Positions 41,118 to 50,569 of a stretch of 64,000 bases of DNA are shown in pieces. Location of the stretch: NCBI RefSeq assembly GCF_001687105.1, contig NZ_CP014595.1:2617001-2681000 (forward strand), given 5' to 3'. The notes beneath the pieces are model-generated. The model saw only the letters and a list, made by a program, of their open reading frames with translations. It had not been told where the DNA came from and made no database searches. How positions within the stretch are numbered: position 1 is the stretch's first letter; each line of letters begins with the position of its first letter. Both the position numbers and the translations under genes were made by a program. The stretch is from Salipiger sp. CCB-MM3. GTDB taxonomy: Bacteria > Pseudomonadota > Alphaproteobacteria > Rhodobacterales > Rhodobacteraceae.

Positions 41118-43663
41118 GACAGCAGCCGCGTGACCATTTCGGTCACGTCCCGCGACAGGCCCGGCTTGGCGGCGATGCGCTCGAGCTGCGCCTTCATCAG
41201 CCCGCGGCGCGTCTCGTCATAGCGCTTCCACGTCTGGAAGGCCGAGCACATGCGCGCCGTGGTCTGTGGGTTCTTCTCGTCGAGCTTGATCAGCCAGTCG
41301 GCGAGCAGTTGGTAGCCCGCGCCGTCGATGCGGTGGAACCCGGCGTGGTTCATCGCCAGCGCGCCCATCACCGCGCGGAAGCGGTTGGGGTTCTTCATGT
41401 CGAAGTCGGGATCCTCGGTCAGCGCCTTGGCGCGGTCGGCGGTCTCCGAGGGGCCAGAGGCCGCGACCTGCAGGCCGAACCATTTGTCCATCACCAGCCG
41501 GTCGCCGTTCCACTGGGCGCGGAACTTCGCAAGCGCGTCCTCGCCCGCGCCCGCCTGCACGAGGCAGGCCAGCGCCGAAAGCTGCAGCGTCATATTGTCG
41601 GCGGTCTCGAACTGCGCCTTGGCAGCCTCGCCACCGTCGAGGCGGGAGGTCAGTGCCAGCACGGCGGAGCCAAGCGCACGCTTGCCGGATTGCTCGGCGT
41701 CGGGCTGGTAGGGCTCGGTGACCTTGGCCTCTTCGGCAAGCTGCGGCAGCAGTTTCGACCAGCGCTCGGCGCGGGTTTTCTTCAGCGTCTCGGTGGCGGT
41801 CCAGATCGCATCGGGATCGGGGGTGACGCCGCGCTGGTGCAGCACCTGCGCCAGTTCGGACTGCGTCGGCAGCCCCAGCATCAGCGCGCGATAGGCCGGG
41901 TCGAGCGCGCTGTCGCGGATCACTGCTTCGAGCCCGTCGAGCCATGCGGTGTCGGGCTCTGCGCCCTCGGTGATCATCGCCACGAGGCATTCGCGCGCCA
42001 GATCGCGGCTCGCCTCCCAGCGGTTGAACGTGTCGGTGTCATGCGCCAGCAGGAAGGCGCGCTCTTCCTTGGAGGTCTCACGCTCCAGCACCACGGGGGC
42101 CGAAAAGCTGCGCAGGATCGAGGGCACGGGCTTGGCCGAAAGCCCCTCGAAGGTGAAGCTCTGCTCCGCCTCGGTCAGTTCCAGCACCTTGGTCGGTGCC
42201 ACCTCGTCGCCATTGGGCGAGAGCAGGCCCACGGCCACCGGGATCACCTGCGGCGCCTTGTCGGGCTGGCCGGGGGTGGGGGGCGTGTGCTGCTTGAGGG
42301 TCAGCGTGTAGGTGCCATTCTCGAACGCCTCCGAGACCGCCACATGCGGCGTGCCTGCCTGTGAATACCAGCGCTTGAACTGAGTCAGATCGCGCCCGGT
42401 GGCATCCTCGAAGACCTTCAGCCAGTCCTCGATGGTGGCGGCATCCCCGTCGTGCCGCTCGAAGTAGAGATCGAGCGCCTTGGCATAGGCCTCGTCGCCG
42501 ACCAGCGTCTTGAGCATGCCGATCACCTCGGCGCCCTTTTCGTAGACGGTGGCGGTGTAGAAGTTGTTGATCTCCTGAAAGCTCTCGGGGCGCACCGGGT
42601 GCGAGAGCGGGCCCTGATCCTCTGGGAACTGGCGGCCGCGCAGGTCGATCACGTCAGAGATGCGCTTGACCTCGGCGCTGCGCATATCGGAGGTGAACTG
42701 CGCGTCGCGGAACACCGTCAGACCTTCTTTCAGGCACAGTTGGAACCAGTCGCGGCAGGTGATGCGGTTGCCGGTCCAGTTGTGGAAATACTCATGCGCG
42801 ATGATCGCCTCGATGCGCTCGAAGTTGGCGTCGGTGGAGGTTTCGGGCGAGGCGAGCACGGCGGAGGAGTTGAAGATGTTCAGCCCCTTGTTCTCCATCG
42901 CGCCCATGTTGAAATCATCCACGGCGACGATGTTGAAGATGTCGAGGTCATACTCGCGGCCATAGACCTCCTCGTCCCATTTCATCGACTTCTTCAGGGC
43001 CTCCATGCCGAAGGCGCATTTGCCCTCGTCGCCGGGGCGCACCCAGAGGTTCAGTTCGACCTCGCGGCCCGACATGGTGGTGAAGGCGCCGGGGTGGTTG
43101 ACCAGATCACCGGCCACCAGCGCGAACAGATAGGCGGGCTTCGGCCACGGATCGTGCCATTCGGCCCAGTCGTCGCCCTGACCCTGCGGGTTGCCGTTCG
43201 ACAGTTTGACCGTCTCATCGCCTTCGATGCGCACGGTGAAGACCGACATCACGTCGGGGCGGTCAGGGTAGAAGGTGATCTTGCGAAAGCCCTCGGCCTC
43301 GCATTGGGTGCAATACATGCCGTTCGACATATAGAGCCCTTCGAGGGCGAAATTCTCCACCGGGGCGATCTCGACCTCGGCTTCCCAGATGAACGCGCCC
43401 TCGGGCACGGCGCAGGTGAGGCCGGTCTCGGTGATCTCGGGGCTCACCGGCGCGCCGTCGATGGCAAAGGAGATCGGCTTGAGCTGCTCGCCATGCAGAA
43501 AGAAATCCTGCTGTGGCGCGTCGGGGTTGGGCGCAAAGCGGATGCGCGAGCGGACGCGGGTCGCCGAGGGCGCAAGCACGAAGGTCAGATGCACCTCTTC
43601 GGCGGTCCAGCCGAACGGGGTGTAATCCTTGAGGTAGATGGTCTGGGGGCTTGCGTCCTTCAT
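41114..43663 (-). CDS. pepN: aminopeptidase N (M1 family)
   Basis: An 849-residue zinc aminopeptidase. The exopeptidase motif GAMEN (DDFNMGAMENKGLNIF) and the zinc site HEYFH-x18-E (AHEYFHNWTGNRITCRDWFQLCLKEGLTVFRD) are intact. The domain order (beta-saddle, thermolysin-like, beta-sandwich, helical C-terminal) and length match E. coli PepN. It removes N-terminal residues of peptides in the cytoplasm. ATGA overlap with the downstream SDR gene. Confidence 0.96.
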   Translation of the reverse strand: MKDASPQTIYLKDYTPFGWTAEEVHLTFVLAPSATRVRSRIRFAPNPDAPQQDFFLHGEQLKPISFAIDGAPVSPEITETGLTCAVPEGAFIWEAEVEIAPVENFALEGLYMSNGMYCTQCEAEGFRKITFYPDRPDVMSVFTVRIEGDETVKLSNGNPQGQGDDWAEWHDPWPKPAYLFALVAGDLVNHPGAFTTMSGREVELNLWVRPGDEGKCAFGMEALKKSMKWDEEVYGREYDLDIFNIVAVDDFNMGAMENKGLNIFNSSAVLASPETSTDANFERIEAIIAHEYFHNWTGNRITCRDWFQLCLKEGLTVFRDAQFTSDMRSAEVKRISDVIDLRGRQFPEDQGPLSHPVRPESFQEINNFYTATVYEKGAEVIGMLKTLVGDEAYAKALDLYFERHDGDAATIEDWLKVFEDATGRDLTQFKRWYSQAGTPHVAVSEAFENGTYTLTLKQHTPPTPGQPDKAPQVIPVAVGLLSPNGDEVAPTKVLELTEAEQSFTFEGLSAKPVPSILRSFSAPVVLERETSKEERAFLLAHDTDTFNRWEASRDLARECLVAMITEGAEPDTAWLDGLEAVIRDSALDPAYRALMLGLPTQSELAQVLHQRGVTPDPDAIWTATETLKKTRAERWSKLLPQLAEEAKVTEPYQPDAEQSGKRALGSAVLALTSRLDGGEAAKAQFETADNMTLQLSALACLVQAGAGEDALAKFRAQWNGDRLVMDKWFGLQVAASGPSETADRAKALTEDPDFDMKNPNRFRAVMGALAMNHAGFHRIDGAGYQLLADWLIKLDEKNPQTTARMCSAFQTWKRYDETRRGLMKAQLERIAAKPGLSRDVTEMVTRLLS

Positions 43664-43856
43664 GGGCGTCTCCTGGCCTATTGGGGTGGAGGGCTTTGGC
43701 CGCGCCGGAACCGGCGCGTCAGCGGGACGTTATGCCCATGAGAGAGGCGCGGCAACCGCCCGCCTCGCGGAAAGTCCGGATGGCACGCCGGATCTCGGTC
43801 GGCCCTGTTCCCTCGGGCCGACCGGGCCGCTCCGGAGGAACCACAGGAGGAAGACC

Positions 43857-44063
43857 ATGTCCGCCCCCGATACCAATACCGAGACACAGGAACGTCAGCA
43901 CCGTGGGCCGCTCTGGGGTATATGGGGCGCCTTGGCCGTCGTCGCGATCCTGCTGGTCTGGTGGCTGGCTTCTGCGCTCAGCGGCGAGGAACCCGATCCG
44001 GGGCAGGCGGCTGCACCGGCAGAGGCAGCAGAGCAAGCGGAAACGCCGCCCGCCAGCGACTGA
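43857..44063 (+). CDS. small single-pass membrane protein
   Basis: A 68-residue protein after an AGGAGGAAGACC ribosome site. Structure: a polar N-terminus (SAPDTNTETQERQHRG), one transmembrane helix (PLWGIWGALAVVAILLVWWLASAL) and an acidic Ala/Glu/Pro-rich tail. I recognise no family. It is divergent from pepN and followed by a terminator, so it is expressed alone. Confidence 0.65.
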   Translation: MSAPDTNTETQERQHRGPLWGIWGALAVVAILLVWWLASALSGEEPDPGQAAAPAEAAEQAETPPASD

Positions 44064-44086
44064 CCGAGGTTCGTGACGAGTGATCG

Positions 44087-44119
44087 CCGCCGTGGGTCCC
44101 ACCCTTCGGCGGCTTTTTC
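44087..44119 (+). terminator. intrinsic terminator after the small membrane protein
   Basis: GCCGCCG (44087-44093) pairs with CGGCGGC (44108-44114), with a nested GTGGG/CCCAC stem, followed by five Ts. Confidence 0.9.
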
Positions 44120-44164
44120 ATGCCTGTCGGTCTGGTGTTGGGCCGTGGCCGTGGCGTTCGCCGG

Positions 44165-44518
44165 TCACTCGCAGCGGGTGATGCCGTTGGCGTCAGTGGT
44201 GCAGGTCTGATTGCCGCGGCGCATGGTGCTGGGCGGGCGCTTGTTGCTGATCGTGCCGCCCCGGTCGACGGTGGGATCGCCGGGGACGATGAAATAGCCG
44301 CCGCCGGTGTTGTCGCGCACGATGCCGTTCTTGTCGGTGGTCTGCGGCGCCGTGCGGTGCTCGCGGGTGATGCCCAGATGATCGGTCGAAAAGGTCGACG
44401 GTCCGGGGCAGCGGGTGATGCCGTTCTTGTCGGCAACGCAGCCCTTGATCTGCGCGGCAAGCGGCGCAGGCAGGGCGGCGCCCGCGATCAGGGCGAGGGC
44501 AATCAGCGACGGCTTCAC
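44165..44518 (-). CDS. secreted NGITR-repeat protein
   Basis: A 117-residue protein starting at GTG, with a signal peptide (MKPSLIALALIAGAALPAPLAA). The mature part carries related short repeats: C-VADKNGITR-C (27-37), TDHLGITR (45-52), TTDKNGIVR (60-68) and C-TTDANGITR-C (106-116). The two outer copies are each bracketed by cysteines, which suggests disulfide-closed loops. The D-x-NGI spacing loosely resembles calcium-binding or beta-turn repeats. I do not recognise a family. Confidence 0.65.
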   Translation of the reverse strand: MKPSLIALALIAGAALPAPLAAQIKGCVADKNGITRCPGPSTFSTDHLGITREHRTAPQTTDKNGIVRDNTGGGYFIVPGDPTVDRGGTISNKRPPSTMRRGNQTCTTDANGITRCE

Positions 44519-44603
44519 AATGCGGCTCCCGGTGATGGGCGGGCGCTCAGGCGCGCCCGTCCTCTTTATATAGGGACGTCGGCTCTCGGTACCATGGCGG
44601 GCG

Positions 44604-47600
44604 TCATTCCGCCGCGCGCATGGAACTGGTCGCGCCGGGGCTGCTGCCAGCCGCGTCGGGGTCGTCCCAGAGGATCAGCGGCGCCTTCACCTTGCGCGCC
44701 TCGCGCTGCAACGCCCAGTCCCGTGCGGCCCGACTGCCGCGCCCGAAGGAGGCGATCGCGAGCAGCCGCGCCAGCCAATGCGCGTAGGTCGAGAGCCACA
44801 CCCGCAGCGCTAGCATGGCGGGGGTGAAGACCAGCGTCAGCACCGTCGCCACCGACAGGCCGAAGACCACCGCCGAGGCCAGCGGCTTCCACCACAGCGA
44901 GGTCGGCGCGTTGAGCGTGTAGCCGCCGCCGAAGAAGTCGAGGCTGAGGCCGATCATCATCGGGAAAAGGCCCGCGATGGTGGTGATCGTGGTCAGCAGC
45001 ACCGGGCGGATGCGGTCCTCGGCGGTGCGCACGATGGCCTCGAGCCGGGGCATGTAGCGCGAATAGTCCTGAAAGGTGTCGATCAGCACGATGTTGTTGT
45101 TCACCACGATGCCCGCCAGCGCCACCACACCGGTGCCCGACATGATGATCGAGAAGGTCTGGTCGAGCACGATCATCCCAAGGAACACCCCGGCGGTCGA
45201 CAGGATCACCGCCAGCAGCACCAGCACCGAATTGTAGAAGCTGTTGAACTGCGCCAGCAGGATGATGAACATCAGACCCAGTGCCGCGGCGAAGGCCTGC
45301 GTGAGGAAGGCTTGGCTTTCGGCTTCCTCTTCTTGATCCCCGGTCCATTCCCAACTGATGCCATCCGGCAACGGGGCGTCTTGCAGCCATTCGGTCAGCG
45401 TGGCGATGCGCTCGTTGGCGGTCACGGGCACAGAGGCGAGCGTGCCCGCCTGCGCCGCGTCGGTGATGGCGCTGGCCGCCACGCCCGCCTCGGTGCTGGT
45501 GATGTCATAGCCGGTGCCGCGCAGGCTCACCGCGCCGTCCGTGGCCTCGCGGCCATAGCCAAGCACCGCGCCATCAGAGGTGAATTTCACCAGCCCCTCG
45601 GCCACGCCCGCCTTCAGGTCGAAATGGCGCTTGCGGCCTTCGCGGTTGATCTCGGCAAGCTTCGGCACCGGCGTGCGGGTGATGAAATGCGACAGGGGGA
45701 TCAGCCCCTCGGTGGTGCGCACCCGCAGGTTGTCGAGCGTCGAGAGCACCCGGTTCTCCTCGGGCAGGCGGACGCGGATGTCGATCTCTTCGTCTGAGCT
45801 GTCCACCGGCATGGTGTCGAGCGTCACGCCGCGCGTCACAAGCTGCACCATGGCACCCACGGTGGCCACATCGGCGCCGTAGCGTCCGGCCTCTTCCACG
45901 TCGACGTCGATCTGCCAGTCGATGCCGGGCAGGGGACGGGTGTCTTCGATGAGCCGCAGCCCGGCGGTGCCGTCGAACTGCTGCCGCGCGGTGCCCGCGG
46001 CCGCCAGCAGATCGTCCCAATTGTCGCCCTTGAGCCGCAAGTGCACCGGCTTGGCCGAGGCGGGGCCCATGGCGAGGTTGAGGATCTCGGTCTCGACGCC
46101 GGGGATGGTCGACAGGTCCTCGGTCAGTTCGGCCAGAACGATATCGCCGTCCAGCTCGGGCTGGTTGCGGCGATCTTCCCACGGCACCACCTCAAGCTGG
46201 ATCTGCCCGATGGTGTCGGTGGGCGGCTGCGCGCCGCCGGTGTTCGACTCCAGCCCGCCGTCGCCAGCAAAGGAGAAGGCAGTCTCGATGCCGGGGTGCG
46301 CCAAAACGATCTGCTCGGCCCGTTTGACCAGCGCGTCCTTCTCGGCCAGCGAGAGGTTGCCGCGGGCGCGGACATAGACAATGGCCTGCTCCGGCTCGCT
46401 TTCGGTGAAGAACTCGGTGCCGTTGTTGTTCTGCCCGTAATAGCCGAAGACCGAGATCACGAAGAAGATCACCGCGCCGATGGTCACCAGCGGCATCACC
46501 GGGTTCCCGGTGACCAGCTGGATCACCCGGCCAAAAATCGTGCGGCGGTAGGTCTTGCGCACCTTGGTGCGCTTGCGCTCGATCTGCGCGGCGTCGAGCG
46601 TGATCGAAGCCATGACCGCCGAGATCAGAAAGATCACGATGCCCGGTGCCCGTGCGCCGCGTCCTTCGATGAGGGTGAAGCCAAGCAGCGAGGGGTTCAG
46701 CACCAGCAGCGCCCCCAGCAGCATGCCCCCCAGCGCCAAGGGCACCAGCGCCGCGCGCATGGGCCATGTCTTCACTAGCTTGCGCAGGCCAAGCGAGGCA
46801 TTGTGCAGCAGGCGCGAGAACCGCCCCGAGACGCCGCCCATCACCGGCAGATAGACCAGAGCGACGATCAGTGAGGCCGAGAGCACAAAGATCAGCGTCA
46901 CCGGCAGCATGCCCATGAATTCGCCCGCCACCCCCGGCCAGAACAGCATCGGCAGGAAGGCACAAAGCGTGGTGGCGGTGGAGCTGACCACCGGCCAGAA
47001 CATCCGTTTGGCCGCCTCCACATAGGCGTGCATCGGCCCGACGCCTTCCGAGATGCGCTTGTCGGCGTATTCCACCACGACGATCGCGCCATCGACCAGC
47101 ATGCCCACCGCAAGGATCAGCCCGAACATCACGATGTTCGAGATGGTGATGCCCATGACCGCCAGCAGCACGAAGCACAGCAGGAACGAGGTGGGGATGG
47201 CAAAGCCCACCAGCAGCGCCGCGCGGGTGCCGAGCGAGCCCAGCACCACGATCATCACCAGCGCGATGGCGGTCAGCACCGCGCCTTCAAGCTGGCTGAC
47301 CATGGAATCCACGATCCGCGACTGGTCGTTGCTTTCCTCGACCACCACCGTGGCGCGCAGCTCTTGCGGCCAGCCGTCCTGCGCCTCGGCAACGGTCTCG
47401 CGCACCGCCGCCGCGGTGTCGATGAGGTTGTAGCCCTTGCGCTTGACCACCTGCAGCGCCACCGCCGTATCGCCGTTGAAGCGCGCGGTGCCGGTGCGGT
47501 CCTCGAAGGTAAGGCGAATGTCGGCAAGATCGCCCAGCGTCACCACCCGGTCGCCGTTCACCTTGATCGGCAGATCGAAAATGTCCTGCGGCTCGCGGAA

Positions 47601-48296
47601 GCTCGATGGGATTTTCACCGAGAAGGTGCCGCGCTCGCTGCGGACTTCACCCGCGGCGATGAGCTGATTGTTGTTCTGAACGGTCTGGATCAGCTCGTTG
47701 GCGGTGACGTTGTAGCTTTCCAGCTTCAGCGGGTCGATCACCACCTCCAGCATCTCGTCGCGGTTGCCCGCGATGCCCGCCTCCAGCACCGAGTCGAGCG
47801 CCTCGACCCGGTCCTGCAGATCCTTGGCGACACGCGCCATGGTGCGCTCGGGCAGGGGGCCGGTCAGCGAGACAATGATGATCGGAAACTCCGAGAAGTT
47901 GATCTCGGAGATCGTGTATTGCTCGGCTCCTTCGGGGAATTTCGCCTCGGCCTTGGTCATCGCGTCGCGCACTTCGGCCATGGTCTCGGTGCGGTTCCAG
48001 CCGAACTCGAACTCCATGGCGACACCGGCGTAGCCTTCGGAGGCGACGCCGCTGATCTTGTCGAGACCGTCGATGTCGGAAAGCTCGGTTTCCATCGGCT
48101 TGACCAGCAGCGTCTCGGAATCCTCTGCCGAGATGCCGGGGAAGGGCACCGAGACGAAAAGCGCGGGGATCTCGATGTCGGGCTCACCCTCTTTGGGCAG
48201 AGTGGCATAGGCAAAGGCCCCGGCGACGATCGACAGCACGATGAAGGCCAGCACCATGCGGGCGCGTTGCGCGGCCCAGTCGACGATGCCGGTCAT
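44604..48296 (-). CDS. RND-family efflux permease
   Basis: A 1230-residue inner-membrane pump of the AcrB type, running on the proton gradient with a periplasmic adaptor. Recognisable parts are the N-terminal helix, the porter domain (EIPALFVSVPFPGISAEDSETLL), TM2-TM6 (IVMFGLILAVGMLVDGAIVVVEYADK) and the second half (AGIVVNNNIVLIDTFQDYSR). It is about 180 residues longer than AcrB: an insertion between the halves (about 510-620) adds two hydrophobic segments, and the C-terminus has a polar extension. The TM4 motif is VDGA rather than VDDA. It is translationally coupled to the adaptor gene (four-base overlap). Confidence 0.92.
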   Translation of the reverse strand: MTGIVDWAAQRARMVLAFIVLSIVAGAFAYATLPKEGEPDIEIPALFVSVPFPGISAEDSETLLVKPMETELSDIDGLDKISGVASEGYAGVAMEFEFGWNRTETMAEVRDAMTKAEAKFPEGAEQYTISEINFSEFPIIIVSLTGPLPERTMARVAKDLQDRVEALDSVLEAGIAGNRDEMLEVVIDPLKLESYNVTANELIQTVQNNNQLIAAGEVRSERGTFSVKIPSSFREPQDIFDLPIKVNGDRVVTLGDLADIRLTFEDRTGTARFNGDTAVALQVVKRKGYNLIDTAAAVRETVAEAQDGWPQELRATVVVEESNDQSRIVDSMVSQLEGAVLTAIALVMIVVLGSLGTRAALLVGFAIPTSFLLCFVLLAVMGITISNIVMFGLILAVGMLVDGAIVVVEYADKRISEGVGPMHAYVEAAKRMFWPVVSSTATTLCAFLPMLFWPGVAGEFMGMLPVTLIFVLSASLIVALVYLPVMGGVSGRFSRLLHNASLGLRKLVKTWPMRAALVPLALGGMLLGALLVLNPSLLGFTLIEGRGARAPGIVIFLISAVMASITLDAAQIERKRTKVRKTYRRTIFGRVIQLVTGNPVMPLVTIGAVIFFVISVFGYYGQNNNGTEFFTESEPEQAIVYVRARGNLSLAEKDALVKRAEQIVLAHPGIETAFSFAGDGGLESNTGGAQPPTDTIGQIQLEVVPWEDRRNQPELDGDIVLAELTEDLSTIPGVETEILNLAMGPASAKPVHLRLKGDNWDDLLAAAGTARQQFDGTAGLRLIEDTRPLPGIDWQIDVDVEEAGRYGADVATVGAMVQLVTRGVTLDTMPVDSSDEEIDIRVRLPEENRVLSTLDNLRVRTTEGLIPLSHFITRTPVPKLAEINREGRKRHFDLKAGVAEGLVKFTSDGAVLGYGREATDGAVSLRGTGYDITSTEAGVAASAITDAAQAGTLASVPVTANERIATLTEWLQDAPLPDGISWEWTGDQEEEAESQAFLTQAFAAALGLMFIILLAQFNSFYNSVLVLLAVILSTAGVFLGMIVLDQTFSIIMSGTGVVALAGIVVNNNIVLIDTFQDYSRYMPRLEAIVRTAEDRIRPVLLTTITTIAGLFPMMIGLSLDFFGGGYTLNAPTSLWWKPLASAVVFGLSVATVLTLVFTPAMLALRVWLSTYAHWLARLLAIASFGRGSRAARDWALQREARKVKAPLILWDDPDAAGSSPGATSSMRAAE

Positions 48297-49612
48297 TGGC
48301 TCATCTCCTCCGGGATGATCTCTTGATAGCTCGGAGCCACCGGCACGCCATCGGTGACATATTCCTGCCCCAGCGTGATCACGTCCACTTCATCGGGCAG
48401 CCCAGCCACCCAGACCCCCTCGGGCGTGTCGCGGAGGATGCTGACGGGCACGAATTGCGCGGTCAGCTCGGCGCTTACAATGCGCAGCCCCATGCGGCCA
48501 TCGTCGTTCAGCGTGAGCGCGCTTTGCGGCAGCAGATGCGCCATGGCACCGGCGGCTTCGATCAGGATGCGCGCGGTCTGCCCGGCGCGCAGTTTCAGAT
48601 CGGGGTTGGCCAAAGTCACCTCGACGCGGAAGGTGCGGGTGGTCTCATCGGCCTGACGCGACACAAAGGTCACCTCGCCCTGCCACATCTCGCCCGCGAT
48701 CGGCGCCCCGGCGCGCGCGCCCAGCGTGACGCGGGTGATGTCGGCCTCGGGGGCGTAGCCCACCAGCCGGATCGGATCGAGCTTCAGCACATGCGCGCAG
48801 CTGGCGTTGCCGGTGGTGCTCATCAGCAGGCCAAGCTCGGCGGTGTCGCTTTCCAGCACGCCCGCGAAGGGCGCGGTGATGGTGAGATTGTCCACCGCCT
48901 TGCGGGCGCTGGCGACGGCGGCTTCGGCGCTCTGGATCGACGCTTCGAGGCTGTCGGTGCCGGCGCGTGCGGCTTCGAGCCCGGCCTCGGCGCTGCGGAC
49001 GCTGGCCTCGGCGGCGCGCATCTTGGCCTCGGCAGAAGCGACGGTGGTGCGCGAGGAATAGCCGCCCTGCGACAGCTCGCGCGCGGCGGTGAGGTTGATC
49101 TCGGCCTCGGCCACGGCGGCCTGAGCCTGCGCCAGCACCGCCTCGGCCTCGGGCAGGGCGGCCTCGGTTTGCGGGCGCTGCGCGCGGGCCTCGGCAAGCC
49201 GGGCTTCGGCCTCGGTGAGCGCCGCGCCGGTGGTGCCGGGGTCGAGCTTGCACAGAACTTCGCCCGCGTCGACCATCGTGCCCTTGGGCAGCGGTTCGGA
49301 AATCACCCGGCCACCTGCCTCGGCCAGCACCTCGACCTCGCGCGAGGCCTGCGTCTCGCCGCGCAGCAGCACGGCATCGTCGATCTCCTGCGCTTTGGAG
49401 TGGCGCGCCATGACCGCCACCGCCCCGGGCTCGGGGGGCGTCGCCTGCGGCTCTTGCGGCGCATCGGTGGCTGCGGTGCTGTCGGAGGTTTGCGCAGCAC
49501 TGCCTTCCGGCGCGCCGCCGCGCGCCCAGCCCATCAGCCGCTCGCGGTCGAGCACCACCGCGTAGAGCACGGCGGCAACCACAAGTGCGGTGAGAATAGA
49601 GATGAGTTTCAT
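48293..49612 (-). CDS. RND periplasmic adaptor (membrane fusion protein)
   Basis: A 439-residue adaptor with an N-terminal membrane anchor (LISILTALVVAAVLYAVVL). A disordered Pro/Thr-rich stretch follows, then the lipoyl domain (EVEVLAEAGGRVISEPLPKGTMVDAGEVLCKLDP), a long Ala/Glu-rich coiled coil (about 140-260) and the beta-barrel domains (ITAPFAGVLESDTAELGLLMST). It links the permease to an outer-membrane channel, which is not encoded here. The ATG at 49612 begins the anchor; a longer frame crosses a regulator palindrome. Confidence 0.92.
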   Translation of the reverse strand: MKLISILTALVVAAVLYAVVLDRERLMGWARGGAPEGSAAQTSDSTAATDAPQEPQATPPEPGAVAVMARHSKAQEIDDAVLLRGETQASREVEVLAEAGGRVISEPLPKGTMVDAGEVLCKLDPGTTGAALTEAEARLAEARAQRPQTEAALPEAEAVLAQAQAAVAEAEINLTAARELSQGGYSSRTTVASAEAKMRAAEASVRSAEAGLEAARAGTDSLEASIQSAEAAVASARKAVDNLTITAPFAGVLESDTAELGLLMSTTGNASCAHVLKLDPIRLVGYAPEADITRVTLGARAGAPIAGEMWQGEVTFVSRQADETTRTFRVEVTLANPDLKLRAGQTARILIEAAGAMAHLLPQSALTLNDDGRMGLRIVSAELTAQFVPVSILRDTPEGVWVAGLPDEVDVITLGQEYVTDGVPVAPSYQEIIPEEMSQ

Positions 49613-49693
49613 GCTGGGCTTCCCGTGTTCGCTGCCGCGCCAAGGCGTGGCAGGGCGGTTGCCCCAGTTGCGCGGGGCCGCGCGGAGATGTGA

Positions 49694-49711
49694 CTGAACT
49701 GACCAGTTCAG
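49694..49711. promoter_or_regulatory. regulator palindrome upstream of the RND operon
   Basis: CTGAACTGACCAGTTCAG has 7-base palindromic arms around a 4-base centre, 82 bases upstream of the adaptor start and in the shared region with the divergent yfgM-like gene. The form is typical of TetR-type operators in front of MFP-RND operons. No tetR gene is adjacent, so the regulator is unknown. Confidence 0.6.
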
Positions 49712-49866
49712 AATACGGTATTTTGGAAACCGTTCAAGCGGCGTTCTGCCACGCCTGCCCAGTCTTCGGCGGAGCTGGGGATGTGGCAATGGCTGCGCGG
49801 GCTTGGCCTTGGCAGCCTGCGCCAGCCGCGTTAAGAGAGGGCAACATTCGAAAGACGAGGCAGCCC

Positions 49867-50523
49867 GTGAGCAATACCGACAGTTTCATCGATGAGGTGA
49901 CCGAGGAGGTCCGTCGCGACCGGCTCTTCGCGCTGCTCAAGCGCTATGGCTGGGTTGGCGTCGTGGTGGTTCTGGCCATCGTCGGCGGCGCGGCATGGCG
50001 CGAATACAGCGCGGTGCAGCGGCAAGCGCAGGCGCAAGCCTTTGGGGACGCGCTGCGTAGCGCCATCGACACCGACGCACCGGCGGATCGCGCCGAGGCG
50101 CTGCAGGCGGTGACCGCACCAAGCCCGGAAGGCGCCGCCGTGACCGACATGCTGGCCGCCAGCGAGCTGGTCAACGCTGAGGACCCCGCAGCCGCCGCCG
50201 CGCTGCTGGAGCAGGCGGCCTCGGAAGAGGGGCTTCCCGAGATTTACCGCGAGATCGCAGCCTTCAAGGCGGTCAGCCGCACGGATTCGGGCCTGTCGGA
50301 CGATGAGCGCCGCGTGCGTCTCGAAGCGCTGGCCGTGCCCGGCAAGCCGCTGCGTCTGCTGGCCGAGGAACAGCTTGCGCTGCTCGACATCAAGGCGGGC
50401 GACAGCGACGCGGCCCTCGAAAAACTGCAGCGTATCCTGCAGGATGCCGAGATCACCGCGGGCTTGCGCCAGCGCGCAACGCAGTTGATTGTGGCGCTCG
50501 GTGGCGAGCCCGATGCGGGCTGA
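49867..50523 (+). CDS. YfgM-like TPR-fold membrane protein
   Basis: A 218-residue protein. An N-terminal cytoplasmic stretch (DSFIDEVTEEVRRDRLFALLKRYG) is followed by one membrane helix (WVGVVVVLAIVGGAAW) and a periplasmic TPR-like domain. This matches the YfgM/TPR_21 family, which in E. coli associates with PpiD near the Sec translocon. Translation starts at GTG 49867; a longer frame reads through low-complexity sequence. A bamB-like gene follows, reproducing the yfgM-bamB order of E. coli. Confidence 0.85.
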   Translation: MSNTDSFIDEVTEEVRRDRLFALLKRYGWVGVVVVLAIVGGAAWREYSAVQRQAQAQAFGDALRSAIDTDAPADRAEALQAVTAPSPEGAAVTDMLAASELVNAEDPAAAAALLEQAASEEGLPEIYREIAAFKAVSRTDSGLSDDERRVRLEALAVPGKPLRLLAEEQLALLDIKAGDSDAALEKLQRILQDAEITAGLRQRATQLIVALGGEPDAG

Positions 50524-50569
50524 ACCGGACCGCGACGCGGCAGTGACAAAGTTTGACGGGAGCAGTGTT

